DNA of 64,000 nucleotides from Paenisporosarcina quisquiliarum. Lineage in GTDB: Bacteria > Bacillota > Bacilli > Bacillales_A > Planococcaceae. Below the pieces are notes generated by a model. It did no database searches. It was not told the DNA's origin and worked only from the letters and a program-made list of their open reading frames with translations. The stretch spans positions 1 through 64,000 of the forward strand of contig NZ_JAMKBJ010000016.1 in the NCBI RefSeq assembly GCF_027563315.1, read 5' to 3'. Positions 54,260 through 64,000 of this stretch are shown one piece after another. Each line of letters begins with the position of its first letter. Position 1 is the first letter of the stretch. The position numbers and the translations under genes are program-made.

Positions 54260-55123
54260 TCAAGATTTCTTTTTCGGGATTTTCACAGTAATTTGGTAGA
54301 AATCTTCTAATTCTTCTTCTTCCGTTTCCATCTTAATCCCCGTTTTCGCAACCATCGCAAATGACTGTCTGAGTGTATTCAGCGCAATTCTTACATCACG
54401 ACTAACCGTTTTTCTTTTAGGTTTTTCTTTTTTACCTTCAACTACTGGTGGATTTAACAGTTCTTCCACTTTCTTTTCAAGTTGCTTCACATTATATTGT
54501 TGCTCCACTACTTCTTGGAAAAGTGCAATTTGCTGCTCTTCTTCTTTAATGGGCATGAGCGCACGGGCATGACGCTCTGAGATTTCACGTTTCAAAATTC
54601 CATCCTGAATTACTTGAGGAAGTTTCAGCAGTCTTAATTTGTTGGCAACAGTTGATTGACCTTTGCCTAAACGTTGAGCCAAAGCTTCTTGCGTAAGTTC
54701 ATGAAGTTCTAACAACTTTTGATAAGCCAATGCTTCTTCAATAGCAGTTAGTTCTTCGCGTTGTAAATTTTCAATTAAAGCAATAGATGCTGTTTCTTTA
54801 TCACTTAAATTACGAACGATAGCAGGAACTTCTTCCCACTCCAGTTTCGTCATTGCTCGGAAACGGCGTTCTCCAGCAATAATCTCATATCGCCCATCTT
54901 CCATTTTACGAACTACGATTGGTTGAATAACCCCGTGTGTATGAATGGTACGAGCCAATTCTTCAATTTTAGACTCATCAAAAACAGTCCTCGGTTGAAA
55001 ACGATTCGGAACAATCGATTGCAAAGGGATTTTCATTACTTCTTCATATTGTTCAACTGTTTGCTTTGTAGCCGCTATCTCTTTTTCGCCACTCCCAAAA
55101 AAACGTGAAAAAGGACTTTTCAT
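54260..55123 (-). CDS. noc: Nucleoid occlusion protein Noc
   Basis: A 287-aa ParB paralogue that binds Noc sites and the membrane, blocking FtsZ assembly over the nucleoid. The N-terminal amphipathic [13 protein letters not shown] is the membrane-targeting helix that separates Noc from ParB; then [21 protein letters not shown] and [19 protein letters not shown]. Gene order rsmG-noc-parA-parB is canonical. Confidence 0.96.
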   Translation of the reverse strand: MKSPFSRFFGSGEKEIAATKQTVEQYEEVMKIPLQSIVPNRFQPRTVFDESKIEELARTIHTHGVIQPIVVRKMEDGRYEIIAGERRFRAMTKLEWEEVPAIVRNLSDKETASIALIENLQREELTAIEEALAYQKLLELHELTQEALAQRLGKGQSTVANKLRLLKLPQVIQDGILKREISERHARALMPIKEEEQQIALFQEVVEQQYNVKQLEKKVEELLNPPVVEGKKEKPKRKTVSRDVRIALNTLRQSFAMVAKTGIKMETEEEELEDFYQITVKIPKKKS

Positions 55124-55194
55124 CCCCAGGCACCACCTTTAAGAAACTCACTACTTGTATTAATTCGAGATAAATCTCTTCAATCCTTTATTAA

Positions 55195-55210
55195 TGTTCC
55201 ACGTGAAACA
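55195..55210. promoter_or_regulatory. parS site between rsmG and noc
   Basis: TGTTCCACGTGAAACA, identical to the most common B. subtilis parS sequence, just past the rsmG stop. Confidence 0.95.
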
Positions 55211-55215
55211 CAACA

Positions 55216-55929
55216 TTACAATGGAGTCTTATTTGGAACTCCAGGTTTTCTCGGATATTTTTTAGGGGTGCTCTTCACTTTATTAAAAACAAATAACGAT
55301 CTTTCACTATTTTCAACAGGAAGTGTGAAAGAATATTCTTGAATTTTTTCAGCACCCAAAATTGTTAATGCTTTTTTTGCATCGTTTAGTTCGTCTTGAG
55401 CAGCTGCAGCTTTCATTGCTACAAACTGACCTCCAACTTTTACTAATGGAATACAAAGTTCCGACAACACAGATAATCTCGCTACCGCTCTAGCTGTGAC
55501 AATATCGTACTGTTCTCGGTAAGCTGGATTTTGTCCAAATTCTTCTGCTCTGGCATGTACAAATTGAACATTGGATAGACCCAATTGTTCACTTAAGTGT
55601 GTTAAAAACTGAATTCGTTTGTTCAATGAGTCTACGATGGTTACTTGCATTTGAGGGAAACAAATTTTCAAAGGAATACTTGGGAATCCCGCTCCTGCAC
55701 CGACATCGCAAATTGATTGGCCTTTTGAAAAATCTACATAAAAAGCCATGCTAATTGAATCATAAAAATGTTTTAAGTAAACGGATGGTTGATCGGTAAT
55801 TGCCGTTAAGTTCATTTTTTCATTCCACTCAACCAGCAATTCGTAATATTTATGGAATTGTTGAAGTTGTTCTGGGGTTAAATTAATCCCTTTTTCTTTT
55901 AAGGCTTCAACAAATTGTTGTTGATTCAT
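55216..55929 (-). CDS. rsmG: 16S rRNA (guanine527-N7)-methyltransferase
   Basis: A 237-aa AdoMet-dependent methyltransferase (GidB). VKHFYDS-type [24 protein letters not shown] (AdoMet motif) and [12 protein letters not shown] are present. Loss of RsmG gives low-level streptomycin resistance in other bacteria. It follows mnmG. Confidence 0.97.
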   Translation of the reverse strand: MNQQQFVEALKEKGINLTPEQLQQFHKYYELLVEWNEKMNLTAITDQPSVYLKHFYDSISMAFYVDFSKGQSICDVGAGAGFPSIPLKICFPQMQVTIVDSLNKRIQFLTHLSEQLGLSNVQFVHARAEEFGQNPAYREQYDIVTARAVARLSVLSELCIPLVKVGGQFVAMKAAAAQDELNDAKKALTILGAEKIQEYSFTLPVENSERSLFVFNKVKSTPKKYPRKPGVPNKTPL

Positions 55930-55950
55930 ATTGGACCCCTTCCGTATATG

Positions 55951-55990
55951 AATAGTGGCTATATGCTAAATTTAGCGAATAGCCACTATT
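55951..55990 (-). other. Hairpin between mnmG and rsmG
   Basis: A 12-bp perfect stem (55951-55962 with 55979-55990) without a T tract, so probably an RNA processing or attenuation structure rather than a full terminator. Confidence 0.5.
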
Positions 55991-55994
55991 ATAC

Positions 55995-57884
55995 TTATCC
56001 GGATATTTTCGCTATTCTACCTTGTTCAATATACACCAGTAGGATAGAAATGTCAGCAGGATTTACACCGGAAATTCTTGATGCTTGTGCAATTGATAAA
56101 GGTCTAACTTCTTTCATCTTTTGCTTCGCTTCAGTAGCTATACCAGAAATCGCATCGTAGTCAATTAAATCTGGAATTTTTTTGTCTTCCATTTTCTTTA
56201 ATTTCTCTACTTGTTGAAGTGCTTTTTCGATATAACCTTCGTACTTAATTTGAATTTCAATTTGATCCTTCATTTCATCTGTTAAGTCGAGTGGCGTAGG
56301 AGAAAGTTTTGCAATATCATCATACGTCATTTCAGGGCGCTTCAGTAAGTCTTGACCTTTAATTCCATCTTTTAATTCAGTACCGCCTTTAGAACGAATA
56401 ATTTCTTGTGTTTCTTCATTCGGCTTAATGATTGTTTTTCTTAAGCGGACGATTTCCTCTTCAATCAATTTCTTTTTAGCTTCAAAACGCTCGTAACGTT
56501 CTTCCGAAATCAACCCTGCATCAAATCCGATTTTAGTCAGTCGTAAGTCTGCATTGTCATGACGTAACAATAATCGATATTCTGCTCTTGAAGTTAGTAA
56601 ACGATAAGGTTCATTCGTTCCTTTCGTCACTAAATCATCAATGAGCACACCGATATATGCATCTGAACGGCTTAAAATGATTTCTTCTTTATTTAAAGCA
56701 CGAGCTGCTGCATTCATACCAGCCATTAACCCTTGGCCAGCCGCTTCTTCATAACCAGATGTTCCGTTAATTTGACCAGCTGTATAGAGATTACGGATTT
56801 TTTTTGTTTCCAAAGTTGGCCATAATTGAGTAGGTACCATTGCGTCGTACTCGATTGCGTAGCCTGCACGCATCATTTCAGCTTTTTCCAAGCCTGGAAT
56901 ACTTTCAAGCAATTTACGTTGTACGTGTTCAGGCAAACTTGTAGAAAGTCCTTGTACATATACTTCACGTGTATTGCGGCCTTCAGGCTCTAAGAAAATT
57001 TGATGACGCGGTTTGTCGTTGAAACGAACCACTTTGTCTTCAATGGAAGGGCAATAACGCGGGCCTGTTCCTTTGATCATCCCTGAATACATTGGTGACA
57101 GATGTAAATTTTCATCAATTATTTGATGAGTACGTTCATTCGTATACGTTAACCAACATGGCATTTGATCCATGATGTATTCAGTTGTTTCGTAACTGAA
57201 TGCACGCGGTACATCGTCGCCTGGTTGAATCTCCGTTTTACTGTAATCGATTGTTTTACTATTAACGCGTGGCGGCGTTCCTGTTTTAAAACGAACTAAA
57301 TCAAAACCAATCTCTCGAAGATTGTCAGCAAGTTTTAATGAAGGTTGTTGATTGTTTGGTCCACTTGAATATTTCAAATCGCCGATAATGATTTCACCAC
57401 GTAAGAATGTCCCGGTAGTAACAATTACTGTTTTTGCACGGTATATTGCCCCTACTTGAGTAATGACCCCTTTTATTTCGTTATCTTCAATAATTAATTC
57501 CTCAACCATTGCTTGATGGATGGACAAGTTCTCTTGTTCTTCCATTAAACGTTTCATTTCTGCTTGGTATAACACTTTATCCGCTTGTGCACGTAACGCA
57601 CGTACAGCTGGACCTTTACCTGTATTCAACATTCTCATTTGAATGTGCGTTTTGTCGATGACTTTCCCCATTGCGCCTCCAAGGGCGTCAATTTCCCGGA
57701 CAACAATTCCTTTAGCTGGGCCTCCGATAGATGGATTACACGGCATAAATGCAATCATATCTAAATTGATTGTTAAAACGAGTGTTTTTGCACCCATTCC
57801 CGCTGCTGCTAAAGCTGCTTCAGAACCGGCATGGCCTGCTCCGATTACAATCACATCGAACGAGCCCGCTTCAAATTTCTGCAT
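55995..57884 (-). CDS. mnmG: tRNA 5-carboxymethylaminomethyluridine synthesis protein MnmG
   Basis: A 629-aa FAD protein (GidA). [39 protein letters not shown] and [17 protein letters not shown] are family signatures. With MnmE it modifies U34 in tRNAs reading split codon boxes. It lies downstream of mnmE, separated by a dispersed repeat. Confidence 0.98.
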   Translation of the reverse strand: MQKFEAGSFDVIVIGAGHAGSEAALAAAGMGAKTLVLTINLDMIAFMPCNPSIGGPAKGIVVREIDALGGAMGKVIDKTHIQMRMLNTGKGPAVRALRAQADKVLYQAEMKRLMEEQENLSIHQAMVEELIIEDNEIKGVITQVGAIYRAKTVIVTTGTFLRGEIIIGDLKYSSGPNNQQPSLKLADNLREIGFDLVRFKTGTPPRVNSKTIDYSKTEIQPGDDVPRAFSYETTEYIMDQMPCWLTYTNERTHQIIDENLHLSPMYSGMIKGTGPRYCPSIEDKVVRFNDKPRHQIFLEPEGRNTREVYVQGLSTSLPEHVQRKLLESIPGLEKAEMMRAGYAIEYDAMVPTQLWPTLETKKIRNLYTAGQINGTSGYEEAAGQGLMAGMNAAARALNKEEIILSRSDAYIGVLIDDLVTKGTNEPYRLLTSRAEYRLLLRHDNADLRLTKIGFDAGLISEERYERFEAKKKLIEEEIVRLRKTIIKPNEETQEIIRSKGGTELKDGIKGQDLLKRPEMTYDDIAKLSPTPLDLTDEMKDQIEIQIKYEGYIEKALQQVEKLKKMEDKKIPDLIDYDAISGIATEAKQKMKEVRPLSIAQASRISGVNPADISILLVYIEQGRIAKISG

Positions 57885-57967
57885 GTTCGTTCATTCCTTT
57901 CGTTTTTCCTATTTATTATTTATAAGTTGGTTTATTAATTGCTCAATTTAATTAGACTGTGGATTTC

Positions 57968-58220
57968 CGTTGCGACACGATGTCGCGTATTTAGCCTTCG
58001 GTCCGCTCTTTTTATGTCTAGCTGCAAGCGCCAGCTCGCACCTAAGCTTCAGACCCTCAGGCGAAAGCAGGCTTTCGCATCGGCTGACTCCTGCGGTTAC
58101 TCGTCGCAAAGGAGACCTTTCTTCCAGCGCCGGTGTCGAGCCAGATTGGCGCTTTCCGCTTGGGCCCACAGGATGTGGGTCATGAAGGCGTTGCGACACG
58201 ATGTCGCGTATTTAGCCTTC
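57968..58220. repeat. Dispersed intergenic repeat, copy 2
   Basis: A 253-bp repeat between mnmE and mnmG. A 32-bp direct repeat containing the hairpin gcgacacgatgtcgc lies at both ends (57968-57999 and 58189-58220). It has the TTTATGTCTAGCT start (58011) and the 36-bp core (58157-58192) in common with copy 1. Confidence 0.85.
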
Positions 58221-58227
58221 TGTCCTA

Positions 58228-59613
58228 TTATTTCCCTAAACAGAACTGGGAGAACAGTTGGTCAATTAAGCTTTCCTCTACTGTATCTCCAGTAATTTCA
58301 CCTAAAATTTCCCACGTTCGTGTAACGTCGATTTGAATCATATCGATTGGTACGGCAGCATGTGCTGCATCTATTGCATCTTCAATCGTTTGTTTTGCTT
58401 GGTGCAACAAAGCAATATGACGCGCATTCGACACATACGTCAAATCTCCACTTTCAAGTGACCCTTCAAAGAACAACGATGCAATTGCTTCTTCCAGCTG
58501 ATCGACGCCTTCTTCCTGCAATAAGGAAGTGGTCACGATTTTACGGTTTCCTGCAAGTTCTTCCACGTGTTGACTATCGATTTTTTTCTCTAAATCGGTC
58601 TTATTGATGACTACAATAAAGTCCATACCTTCAATTGCTTCAAATAAGCGTACATCTTCAGGTGTTAGCTCGTCCGAATGGTTGAGTACCAAAAGAATTA
58701 AATCGGCTTGTTTAAGCACTTGTCTGGAGCGTTCTACCCCGATACGTTCCACAATGTCTTCAGTTTCCCGAATTCCTGCTGTATCGACCAGTTTTAACGG
58801 TACTCCTCTGACATTTACATACTCTTCAATGATATCGCGTGTCGTTCCCGCTACATCAGTCACAATCGCTTTATTTTCCTGGACTAAGCTATTTAATAAA
58901 GATGACTTCCCTACATTTGGTCGACCAATAATGACTGTAGATAAGCCTTCTCTTAATATCTTCCCTTGGGATGAAGTACGTAATAACCCTTCAATTTCTT
59001 GTTTAACCCAAGACGACTTTTCAATAATCATGGGCAAGGTCATTTCTTCAACATCATCATATTCTGGATAGTCGATATTCACTTCTACCTGTGCCAATGT
59101 TTCCAACAACGCTTGTCGCAAGCTGGCAATAAGTCGCGATAATTTTCCATCCATTTGTCCAAGTGCCACATTCATGGCACGATCTGTCTTGGCACGGATC
59201 AAATCCATTACAGCTTCTGCCTGAGATAAGTCGATACGGCCATTCAAGAATGCTCGTTTCGTGAATTCTCCCGGCTCTGCTAATCGGGCACCGTGTCTTA
59301 ACACTAACTGCAACACGCGATTGACTGTGATGATTCCCCCGTGACAATTGATTTCCACGACGTCTTCTCTCGTAAAGGTTTTTGGACCTTTCATTAAAGA
59401 CAGCATGACTTCTTCTACTACCTCACCTGATTCAGGCTCTATTAAATGTCCATAATGGATCGTGTGTGATACTTGGCTGCTTAAATTTTTATTTCCTGGC
59501 GAACGAAAAATTTGATCAGCTATGGAAATTGCTTCTGATCCACTTAATCGCACAATCGCAATTGCTCCTTCACCCATGGGTGTGGATATCGCAGTAATCG
59601 TATCGAATTCCAT
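58228..59613 (-). CDS. mnmE: tRNA modification GTPase MnmE
   Basis: A 461-aa protein (TrmE/ThdF). An N-terminal folate-binding domain, helical domain, a G domain with [24 protein letters not shown] and NKTD, and the C-terminal CLGK that carries the essential Cys. aggaggt precedes the ATG. Pairs with MnmG. Confidence 0.98.
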   Translation of the reverse strand: MEFDTITAISTPMGEGAIAIVRLSGSEAISIADQIFRSPGNKNLSSQVSHTIHYGHLIEPESGEVVEEVMLSLMKGPKTFTREDVVEINCHGGIITVNRVLQLVLRHGARLAEPGEFTKRAFLNGRIDLSQAEAVMDLIRAKTDRAMNVALGQMDGKLSRLIASLRQALLETLAQVEVNIDYPEYDDVEEMTLPMIIEKSSWVKQEIEGLLRTSSQGKILREGLSTVIIGRPNVGKSSLLNSLVQENKAIVTDVAGTTRDIIEEYVNVRGVPLKLVDTAGIRETEDIVERIGVERSRQVLKQADLILLVLNHSDELTPEDVRLFEAIEGMDFIVVINKTDLEKKIDSQHVEELAGNRKIVTTSLLQEEGVDQLEEAIASLFFEGSLESGDLTYVSNARHIALLHQAKQTIEDAIDAAHAAVPIDMIQIDVTRTWEILGEITGDTVEESLIDQLFSQFCLGK

Positions 59614-59637
59614 AATCGTCCACCTCCTGTCTGTAAA

Positions 59638-59655
59638 TTATCCACATGTGGATAA
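59638..59655. promoter_or_regulatory. Palindromic double DnaA box upstream of mnmE
   Basis: TTATCCACATGTGGATAA: two exact DnaA boxes head to head with no spacer. It lies 25 bp from the mnmE start codon. B. subtilis has a DnaA-binding site at trmE (mnmE). Confidence 0.85.
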
Positions 59656-59740
59656 CTGAAAAACGGTCATGATTCTCTAACATACAACAATAGCATAAAA
59701 TCACTAAAATCGAAAGTCGCAAACGTCATTTCGACAACAA

Positions 59741-59778
59741 GAAAACGGACCTTTTCGTCAAGTGACGTCAAGGTCCGC
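59741..59778 (-). terminator. Terminator of the rnpA-yidC-jag operon
   Basis: An 8-bp outer stem cggacctt/aaggtccg with inner pairing, minus-strand tail CGTTTTCTTG. Confidence 0.75.
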
Positions 59779-59784
59779 TGTCCA

Positions 59785-60528
59785 TTACTTCAATGGTTCA
59801 ATTACGAGATAACGATTAGGATCTGTTCCTATTGATACCGTTTCAATATCCAACCGTCTGGATAATGCGTTGTGTATCACTTTTCTTTCATAAGAAGGCA
59901 TTGGTTCAAACTCTACTTTTTTTCCAGTTCGGATTGCTTTATCCGCCATGCGTTCAGCTAATTGTTCCAAGGATTCTTGACGGCGCTCGCGGTAGTTTTC
60001 TACATCAAGCTGAATCATCAAAAATTGGTTAGCATATTTGTTTGCAACTAATTGAGATAATTGTTGCAAGGCGTTTAATGTTTGACCGCGCTTTCCAATA
60101 AGTACAGCTGCTTTTTTACTTTCTAGTCGAAGCGTAACGTACTTACCATTCTGCTCCGTATGAATCGTTAAATCATCAATTTTCATTTCTTTTGCAATAA
60201 GTGTTATATAAGCTTTCGTTTCTGCGACTGCCTCATCTAGAGTAGACTCAACATTCTTCAAAACGACTTTTTCTTGTAAAGGCTCGATTGTTTCTTCAGT
60301 CGGTGTTTCTACCGTCTCAACCGAAACAGTTTCAGCCTCCTGCACAACGGGTGGTGCTTCGTTAAGTGTAACTTGCACTTCTGCCAGTTTAGAGCCGAAG
60401 CCCAAAAATCCTTTTTTACCTTCAGTTAAAACGTTGATGGTGACTTGATCTCTAGTTGTCTCAAGTTTAGCTAATGCTGCAGATATCGCTTCTTCAGTTG
60501 TCGTACCCGTTTGCGTAATCTGATTCAC
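59785..60528 (-). CDS. khpB: KhpB/Jag RNA-binding protein
   Basis: A 247-aa protein with Jag_N (residues 3-50; GKKGFLGFGSK), a KH domain (about 110-180; VLIGKRGQTLNALQQL) and R3H (about 185-247; PSYERKVIHNAL). It forms an RNA chaperone with KhpA and influences cell envelope and division. It overlaps yidC by 4 bp; GTG start. Confidence 0.96.
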   Translation of the reverse strand: MNQITQTGTTTEEAISAALAKLETTRDQVTINVLTEGKKGFLGFGSKLAEVQVTLNEAPPVVQEAETVSVETVETPTEETIEPLQEKVVLKNVESTLDEAVAETKAYITLIAKEMKIDDLTIHTEQNGKYVTLRLESKKAAVLIGKRGQTLNALQQLSQLVANKYANQFLMIQLDVENYRERRQESLEQLAERMADKAIRTGKKVEFEPMPSYERKVIHNALSRRLDIETVSIGTDPNRYLVIEPLK

Positions 60529-61307
60529 TTTTTAGCCCCTCCAGTTTTAGCAGGTTGAACTGTGTTTTGAACTGTGTGTTTCTCCCATGGTTTGTAAATC
60601 ACCATGTTTTGAATCAATGAAATGATATTTCCGATTACCCAGTACAATGTTAATGCCGATGGTAAGAAAATACCGAACCCGATAATCATAACGGGCATGA
60701 AATACATCATGATTTTCATTTGAGGATTGTCCATTGCTGGACCAGTACGTAGTACCAGGAATTGCATGATACCCGCGAGCACTGCAAGAATAATACTCGG
60801 TTCAGCAAGTGGGAACCAAAGGAAGCTACCTAAGTTAATTTCCGGCGTCGAATTCATACGACTAATCGCATGATAGAATCCAATTAAAATTGGCATTTGA
60901 ATAACTACTGGTAAACAACCTGCAGCTGGATTCACACCTTTATCTTTAAACAACGACATCATTTCTTGTTGGTACTTCTGTTGTGTAGCCGCATCTTTTG
61001 AACTGTATTTTTGCTTGAGTTTAGCTAGTTCGGGTTGAACATCTTGCATTTTCTTTGCACTCTTCGTTTGCTTAATCATTAAAGGAAGAATGGCCAAACG
61101 AATGATAATTGTCACCATGACAATCCCTAATCCGTAAGTTCCGAGTAATTCCTTGAACAATGTAATAAATGAAACAAGAGGCCAAACAATAAATTCGTTC
61201 CAAAAACCATTACTGTCCTCATAAATCGGTTGATTATATTCTGTACATCCACTAAGAAGTAGCGTCACAGAAACAAGCATGAGGATAATAAGTAAGCGTT
61301 TGTTCAC
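60525..61307 (-). CDS. yidC: Membrane insertase YidC (SpoIIIJ type)
   Basis: A 260-aa lipoprotein insertase. Signal with lipobox LLSGC (Cys21), then five helices, IRLAILPLMIKQTKSAKKM (with the conserved Arg of the substrate groove) and AAGCLPVVIQMPILIGFYHA. It inserts membrane proteins and, in B. subtilis, is needed at sporulation stage III. GTG start with a strong site. Confidence 0.97.
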   Translation of the reverse strand: MNKRLLIILMLVSVTLLLSGCTEYNQPIYEDSNGFWNEFIVWPLVSFITLFKELLGTYGLGIVMVTIIIRLAILPLMIKQTKSAKKMQDVQPELAKLKQKYSSKDAATQQKYQQEMMSLFKDKGVNPAAGCLPVVIQMPILIGFYHAISRMNSTPEINLGSFLWFPLAEPSIILAVLAGIMQFLVLRTGPAMDNPQMKIMMYFMPVMIIGFGIFLPSALTLYWVIGNIISLIQNMVIYKPWEKHTVQNTVQPAKTGGAKK

Positions 61308-61375
61308 CCTTCTTCCCCCTAAAACGACATTCCATTTCTTCTATATATAAATACACGAAAAACTTCTTGTCTTTT

Positions 61376-61723
61376 TTACTTGATCTTTTGAATCATTTTA
61401 GCGATTTTCAAAACGTGCTGCAAACTTTTCTTTGTTTCATGAAAATCTAAACTGGCCGCCTGATTTCTGGCGATAATGACATAATCCATGTTCGGGTTGA
61501 CTTCATCTTTCAGTTCCAAGAAAGATTGTCTGATATAGCGTTTAATTTGGTTGCGGACGACTGCATTTCCGACTTTTTTACTCACGGATAGGCCGATGCG
61601 AAACTCCTCTTGTCCTTCTTTCGGTAAGAAATATAAGACAAACTGGCGATTCGCAAAGGATTTCCCGCGTTTAAAGATTTTTTGAAATTCTGCATTTTTC
61701 TTTACTCGTTGACGTTTATTCAT
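61376..61723 (-). CDS. rnpA: Ribonuclease P protein component
   Basis: A 115-aa basic protein with [35 protein letters not shown] (the RNR motif) and [10 protein letters not shown]. It assists the RNase P RNA in maturing tRNA 5' ends. Confidence 0.98.
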   Translation of the reverse strand: MNKRQRVKKNAEFQKIFKRGKSFANRQFVLYFLPKEGQEEFRIGLSVSKKVGNAVVRNQIKRYIRQSFLELKDEVNPNMDYVIIARNQAASLDFHETKKSLQHVLKIAKMIQKIK

Positions 61724-61761
61724 GCTTCACCTTCTCCACCTGATCATTCATTTCTAATAGG

Positions 61762-61797
61762 TAAAGAAAAAAAAGACCACTGATGCGGATCAGTGGG
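61762..61797 (-). terminator. Hairpin between rpmH and rnpA
   Basis: An 8-bp stem ccactgat/atcagtgg followed on the minus strand by TCTTTTTTTTCTTTA. Its place within the operon suggests partial termination (attenuation), giving more rpmH than rnpA transcript. Confidence 0.8.
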
Positions 61798-61798
61798 C

Positions 61799-61933
61799 TT
61801 AAGCTGATAATACTTTTCTTCCTTTACGACGACGTGCTGCTAATACGCGACGGCCGTTTTTAGAACTCATGCGAGAACGGAATCCGTGAACTTTGCTGTG
61901 TTTACGTTTATTTGGTTGGTATGTGCGTTTCAT
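61799..61933 (-). CDS. rpmH: 50S ribosomal protein bL34
   Basis: A 44-aa highly basic protein: [18 protein letters not shown] at the start and [15 protein letters not shown] at the end. aggaggtg lies upstream. First gene left of oriC, head of the rpmH-rnpA-yidC-khpB block. Confidence 0.99.
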   Translation of the reverse strand: MKRTYQPNKRKHSKVHGFRSRMSSKNGRRVLAARRRKGRKVLSA

Positions 61934-61991
61934 CTATATGACACCTCCTGAAAATTGAAAGTCGATTTATTGCTCATAGACAGTCTCCGAT

Positions 61992-62021
61992 ATTATATAT
62001 AGTTTAAGCCCTAATTGTCAA
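61992..62021 (-). promoter_or_regulatory. Consensus sigma-A promoter of rpmH
   Basis: TTGACA-N18-TATAAT on the minus strand (-35 at 62016-62021, -10 at 61992-61997), both hexamers perfect. Confidence 0.88.
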
Positions 62022-62072
62022 TAGCTATTCGAAATATCCTTCACTTCCAGTAGATCAATCCCTGCATTCTAG

Positions 62073-62371
62073 TTGTCCACATATATGTAGTTTTCCGCAC
62101 ATGGCGTTGTGGATAACAAAAACGGGGTATTTTTTCTATCCACAACACTTATCTACACCTTTTTCACAAACTCACCTACTGTGGACAACACCGGTGTGCA
62201 TGAATATGCATTTTGTGGATAACCGTCGAGAACGCTTGTAATTTCTAGTTAATTTTGATACGATGTTTGTGTTTTACTCTTCAAAACCAAAAATCACTAT
62301 TCGTTGTTATCCACAACTGTTGATAATCTGTGGATAGCTTATCCCAAGGCTCTGATTAACCTTTATCCACA
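62073..62371. other. oriC, DnaA-box cluster upstream of dnaA
   Basis: Exact DnaA boxes at 62108-62116, 62214-62222, 62307-62315 and 62363-62371 on mixed strands; one-mismatch boxes at 62073, 62136, 62180 and 62329. This is the incA/incB-type part of a bipartite Bacillales origin. Confidence 0.95.
62236..62264 (+). promoter_or_regulatory. Candidate dnaA promoter
   Basis: TTGTAA-N17-TACGAT, four of six matches in each hexamer, flanked by DnaA boxes that would allow autoregulation. Confidence 0.4.
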
Positions 62372-62451
62372 ACTTGTGGTTTTGTGCATGACTATACATA
62401 TTATGTGTAAGATTGTCGATAAAAAATATTTTTGAAGAAGGAGGTACGTTG

Positions 62452-63798
62452 TTGGAACATTTAGAAGAACTATGGTCGAGCGTTCTTGCTCAAGTGGAGC
62501 AAAAAATCTCGAAACCTAGCTTTGAAACATGGCTCAAATCTACAAAAATGTTGACCTATCAAGGTGATACAGTGACGATTGCCGCTCCAAACTCATTTGC
62601 ACGAGATTGGCTTGATACACATTATGTACATTTGATTGCCGGTATTTTAACCGAATTGACGGGGGAAGGCCTGTCCATCAAATTTGTTGTACCTAAAGAT
62701 CAAAGTATGGAAGATTTTTCGCCTCCAAAACCGATCATTCCAATGAAAGATGATGAACAGCCAGAGTTTTCACCTGGTATGTTAAATTCAAAATATACAT
62801 TTGATACATTTGTCATCGGTTCTGGTAACCGATTTGCACATGCTGCTTCACTTGCGGTAGCCGAAGCACCAGCAAAAGCCTATAATCCACTGTTTATCTA
62901 TGGGGGAGTAGGACTTGGAAAAACCCATTTAATGCATGCAATTGGGCATTATGTACAGGAACATAACCCGAATGCAAAAGTGGTTTATTTATCTTCCGAA
63001 AAATTCACAAATGAATTCATTAATTCTATTCGTGATAATAAAACGGTAGATTTCCGTAACAAGTATCGTAGCGTGGATGTACTATTAATAGACGATATTC
63101 AATTTTTGGCCGGGAAAGAACAAACTCAGGAAGAATTTTTCCACACATTTAATACGTTGCATGAGGAGTCTAAACAAATTGTCATTTCGAGTGACAGACC
63201 GCCGAAAGAAATTCCAACATTGGAAGATCGTCTTCGTTCCCGTTTTGAATGGGGCTTAATTACGGACATAACGCCGCCAGACCTAGAGACACGCATTGCC
63301 ATCTTACGTAAAAAAGCGAAAGCGGACGGCTTGGACATTCCAAATGAAGTCATGATGTACATCGCCAATCAAATCGATTCAAATATTCGTGAACTTGAAG
63401 GTGCTTTGATCCGTGTGGTTGCTTATTCTTCATTAGTTAATAAGGATATGAATTCGGATTTAGCAGCTGAAGCATTGAAGGATATTATGCCGAATTCAAA
63501 GCCTCGTAAAATTACGATTTTGGATATTCAAAAAACGGTGGGAGAGCACTTCCATATACGTTTAGAGGATTTTACAGCGAAGAAACGGACGAAATCTATC
63601 GCTTTTCCAAGACAAATTGCCATGTATCTATCTCGTGAGTTAACGAGTTTCTCTTTACCTAAGATTGGAGAGGAATTTGGAGGCCGGGATCATACAACGG
63701 TTATCCATGCTCATGAGAAAATTTCTACTCTATTAAAAGAAGATCAGGCCCTTCAACAGGACCTCAAACAAATTAAGAGTCTATTAGGCAAGTCTTAA
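62452..63798 (+). CDS. dnaA: Chromosomal replication initiator DnaA
   Basis: A 448-aa AAA+ initiator. N-terminal domain I ([13 protein letters not shown]), Walker A ([15 protein letters not shown]), Walker B ([14 protein letters not shown]), and the DNA-binding domain IV with [15 protein letters not shown] take the TTG at 62452, seven bases after aggagg, so the protein starts [10 protein letters not shown], like other Bacillales DnaA; an in-frame TTG at 62413 has no site. Confidence 0.98.
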   Translation: MEHLEELWSSVLAQVEQKISKPSFETWLKSTKMLTYQGDTVTIAAPNSFARDWLDTHYVHLIAGILTELTGEGLSIKFVVPKDQSMEDFSPPKPIIPMKDDEQPEFSPGMLNSKYTFDTFVIGSGNRFAHAASLAVAEAPAKAYNPLFIYGGVGLGKTHLMHAIGHYVQEHNPNAKVVYLSSEKFTNEFINSIRDNKTVDFRNKYRSVDVLLIDDIQFLAGKEQTQEEFFHTFNTLHEESKQIVISSDRPPKEIPTLEDRLRSRFEWGLITDITPPDLETRIAILRKKAKADGLDIPNEVMMYIANQIDSNIRELEGALIRVVAYSSLVNKDMNSDLAAEALKDIMPNSKPRKITILDIQKTVGEHFHIRLEDFTAKKRTKSIAFPRQIAMYLSRELTSFSLPKIGEEFGGRDHTTVIHAHEKISTLLKEDQALQQDLKQIKSLLGKS

Positions 63799-63802
63799 CA
63801 GT

Positions 63803-63925
63803 TGTGGATAACCCCACATTCGACCGCCTAGTTTATACACAGTCTATCTACATGTGGATAGACTGATTTTATTCGGTAAAATGGACTTATCAACAAATCC
63901 ACAGGCCCTATTACTATATCTATTA
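63803..63925. other. oriC, unwinding part with DnaA-trios (dnaA-dnaN spacer)
   Basis: Boxes TGTGGATAA (63803), TTATACACA (63833), TGTGGATAG (63853), TTATCAACA (63888) and AAATCCACA (63895) lead to a short GC stretch and then, at 63908-63925, six consecutive trinucleotides whose lower strand reads 3'-GAT AAT GAT ATA GAT AAT-5', the DnaA-trio pattern. An AT-rich tract follows to 63953. Confidence 0.9.
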
Positions 63926-63967
63926 TTCTTTTAAAACATTAATAAATATATAAGCGAGGTATTTATC

Positions 63968-64000
63968 ATGAAATTTGAAATCATGCGTGAACGGTTATTA
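63968..64000 (+). CDS. dnaN: DNA polymerase III beta subunit (sliding clamp), 5' end only
   Basis: Only 11 codons (MKFEIMRERLL) lie before the window edge. gcgaggt precedes the ATG. Identity rests on its position after dnaA and the typical N-terminus. Confidence 0.9.
   Translation, partial: MKFEIMRERLL

Overview
The window is chromosomal DNA from a low-GC, endospore-forming member of the Bacillales, most likely family Planococcaceae/Caryophanaceae (Sporosarcina-like; the genus cannot be fixed from sequence alone). The evidence is the replication-origin gene order rpmH-rnpA-yidC-jag-mnmE-mnmG-rsmG-noc-parA-parB, a spore-type YyaC protein, strong Shine-Dalgarno sites, and B. subtilis-type DnaA boxes, parS sites and DnaA-trios. 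Almost all housekeeping genes are on the minus strand, co-directional with a fork moving left from oriC at the right edge.

Right part (about 27.3-64 kb) is the conserved origin-proximal backbone. From right to left: the start of dnaN, dnaA, oriC, rpmH, rnpA, yidC, jag/khpB, mnmE, mnmG, rsmG, noc, parA/soj, parB/spo0J, DUF554, yyaC, an MscS channel, DUF951, ychF, a GGCT-like protein, a DUF3267 membrane protein, rpsF-ssb-rpsR, a YybS-like protein, gdpP, rplI, dnaB (replicative helicase), purA, two unknown membrane or exported proteins, a YitT transporter, an M23 peptidase, the walR-walK-walH-walI-walJ operon, an HtrA-type protease, a small CxxH/CxxC protein and rlmH. Here DNA replication, chromosome segregation and Noc occlusion, tRNA wobble modification, Oxa1-type membrane insertion and cell-wall signalling are packed together.

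Middle part (about 17.7-27.4 kb) is the most unusual. The last codons of rlmH (reading GEPYHK-stop) recur four more times in the same orientation, at 25076, 24355, 22556 and 17707, and three of the four intervals have matching inverted repeats at their ends. This is the architecture of staphylococcal cassette chromosome (SCC) insertions at rlmH/orfX, but no ccr recombinase is present. The four tandem cassettes carry, from rlmH outward: a 657-aa protein with a PD-(D/E)XK nuclease signature; a wreck containing fused fragments of an EcsC-like gene and a DUF4230 gene (both have intact paralogues at 14.4-16.2 kb); a 485-aa coiled-coil/Gly-Ala-rich membrane protein; and a polysaccharide-synthase-like GT2 translationally coupled to a membrane-anchored GH18 glycosidase.

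Left part (1-17.7 kb) is a mosaic of mostly single-gene units, many closed by strong terminators: a VOC protein, a luciferase-like monooxygenase, a PgeF-type protein, an ECF transporter S component, malate:quinone oxidoreductase, a LURP-one protein, a SET-domain protein, an MFS transporter, a TauE/SafE permease, DUF378, DUF1540 and DUF4317 proteins, the EcsC-like/DUF4230 pair, an alpha/beta hydrolase and several unknowns. It has no transposase, prophage module, CRISPR array, rRNA or tRNA.

Regulatory DNA that can be read directly includes oriC with exact TTATCCACA boxes and DnaA-trios, a second DnaA-box cluster beside rlmH, an 18-bp palindromic double DnaA box upstream of mnmE, two 16-bp parS sites, two near-consensus Noc sites, and good sigma-A promoters for rpmH and purA.
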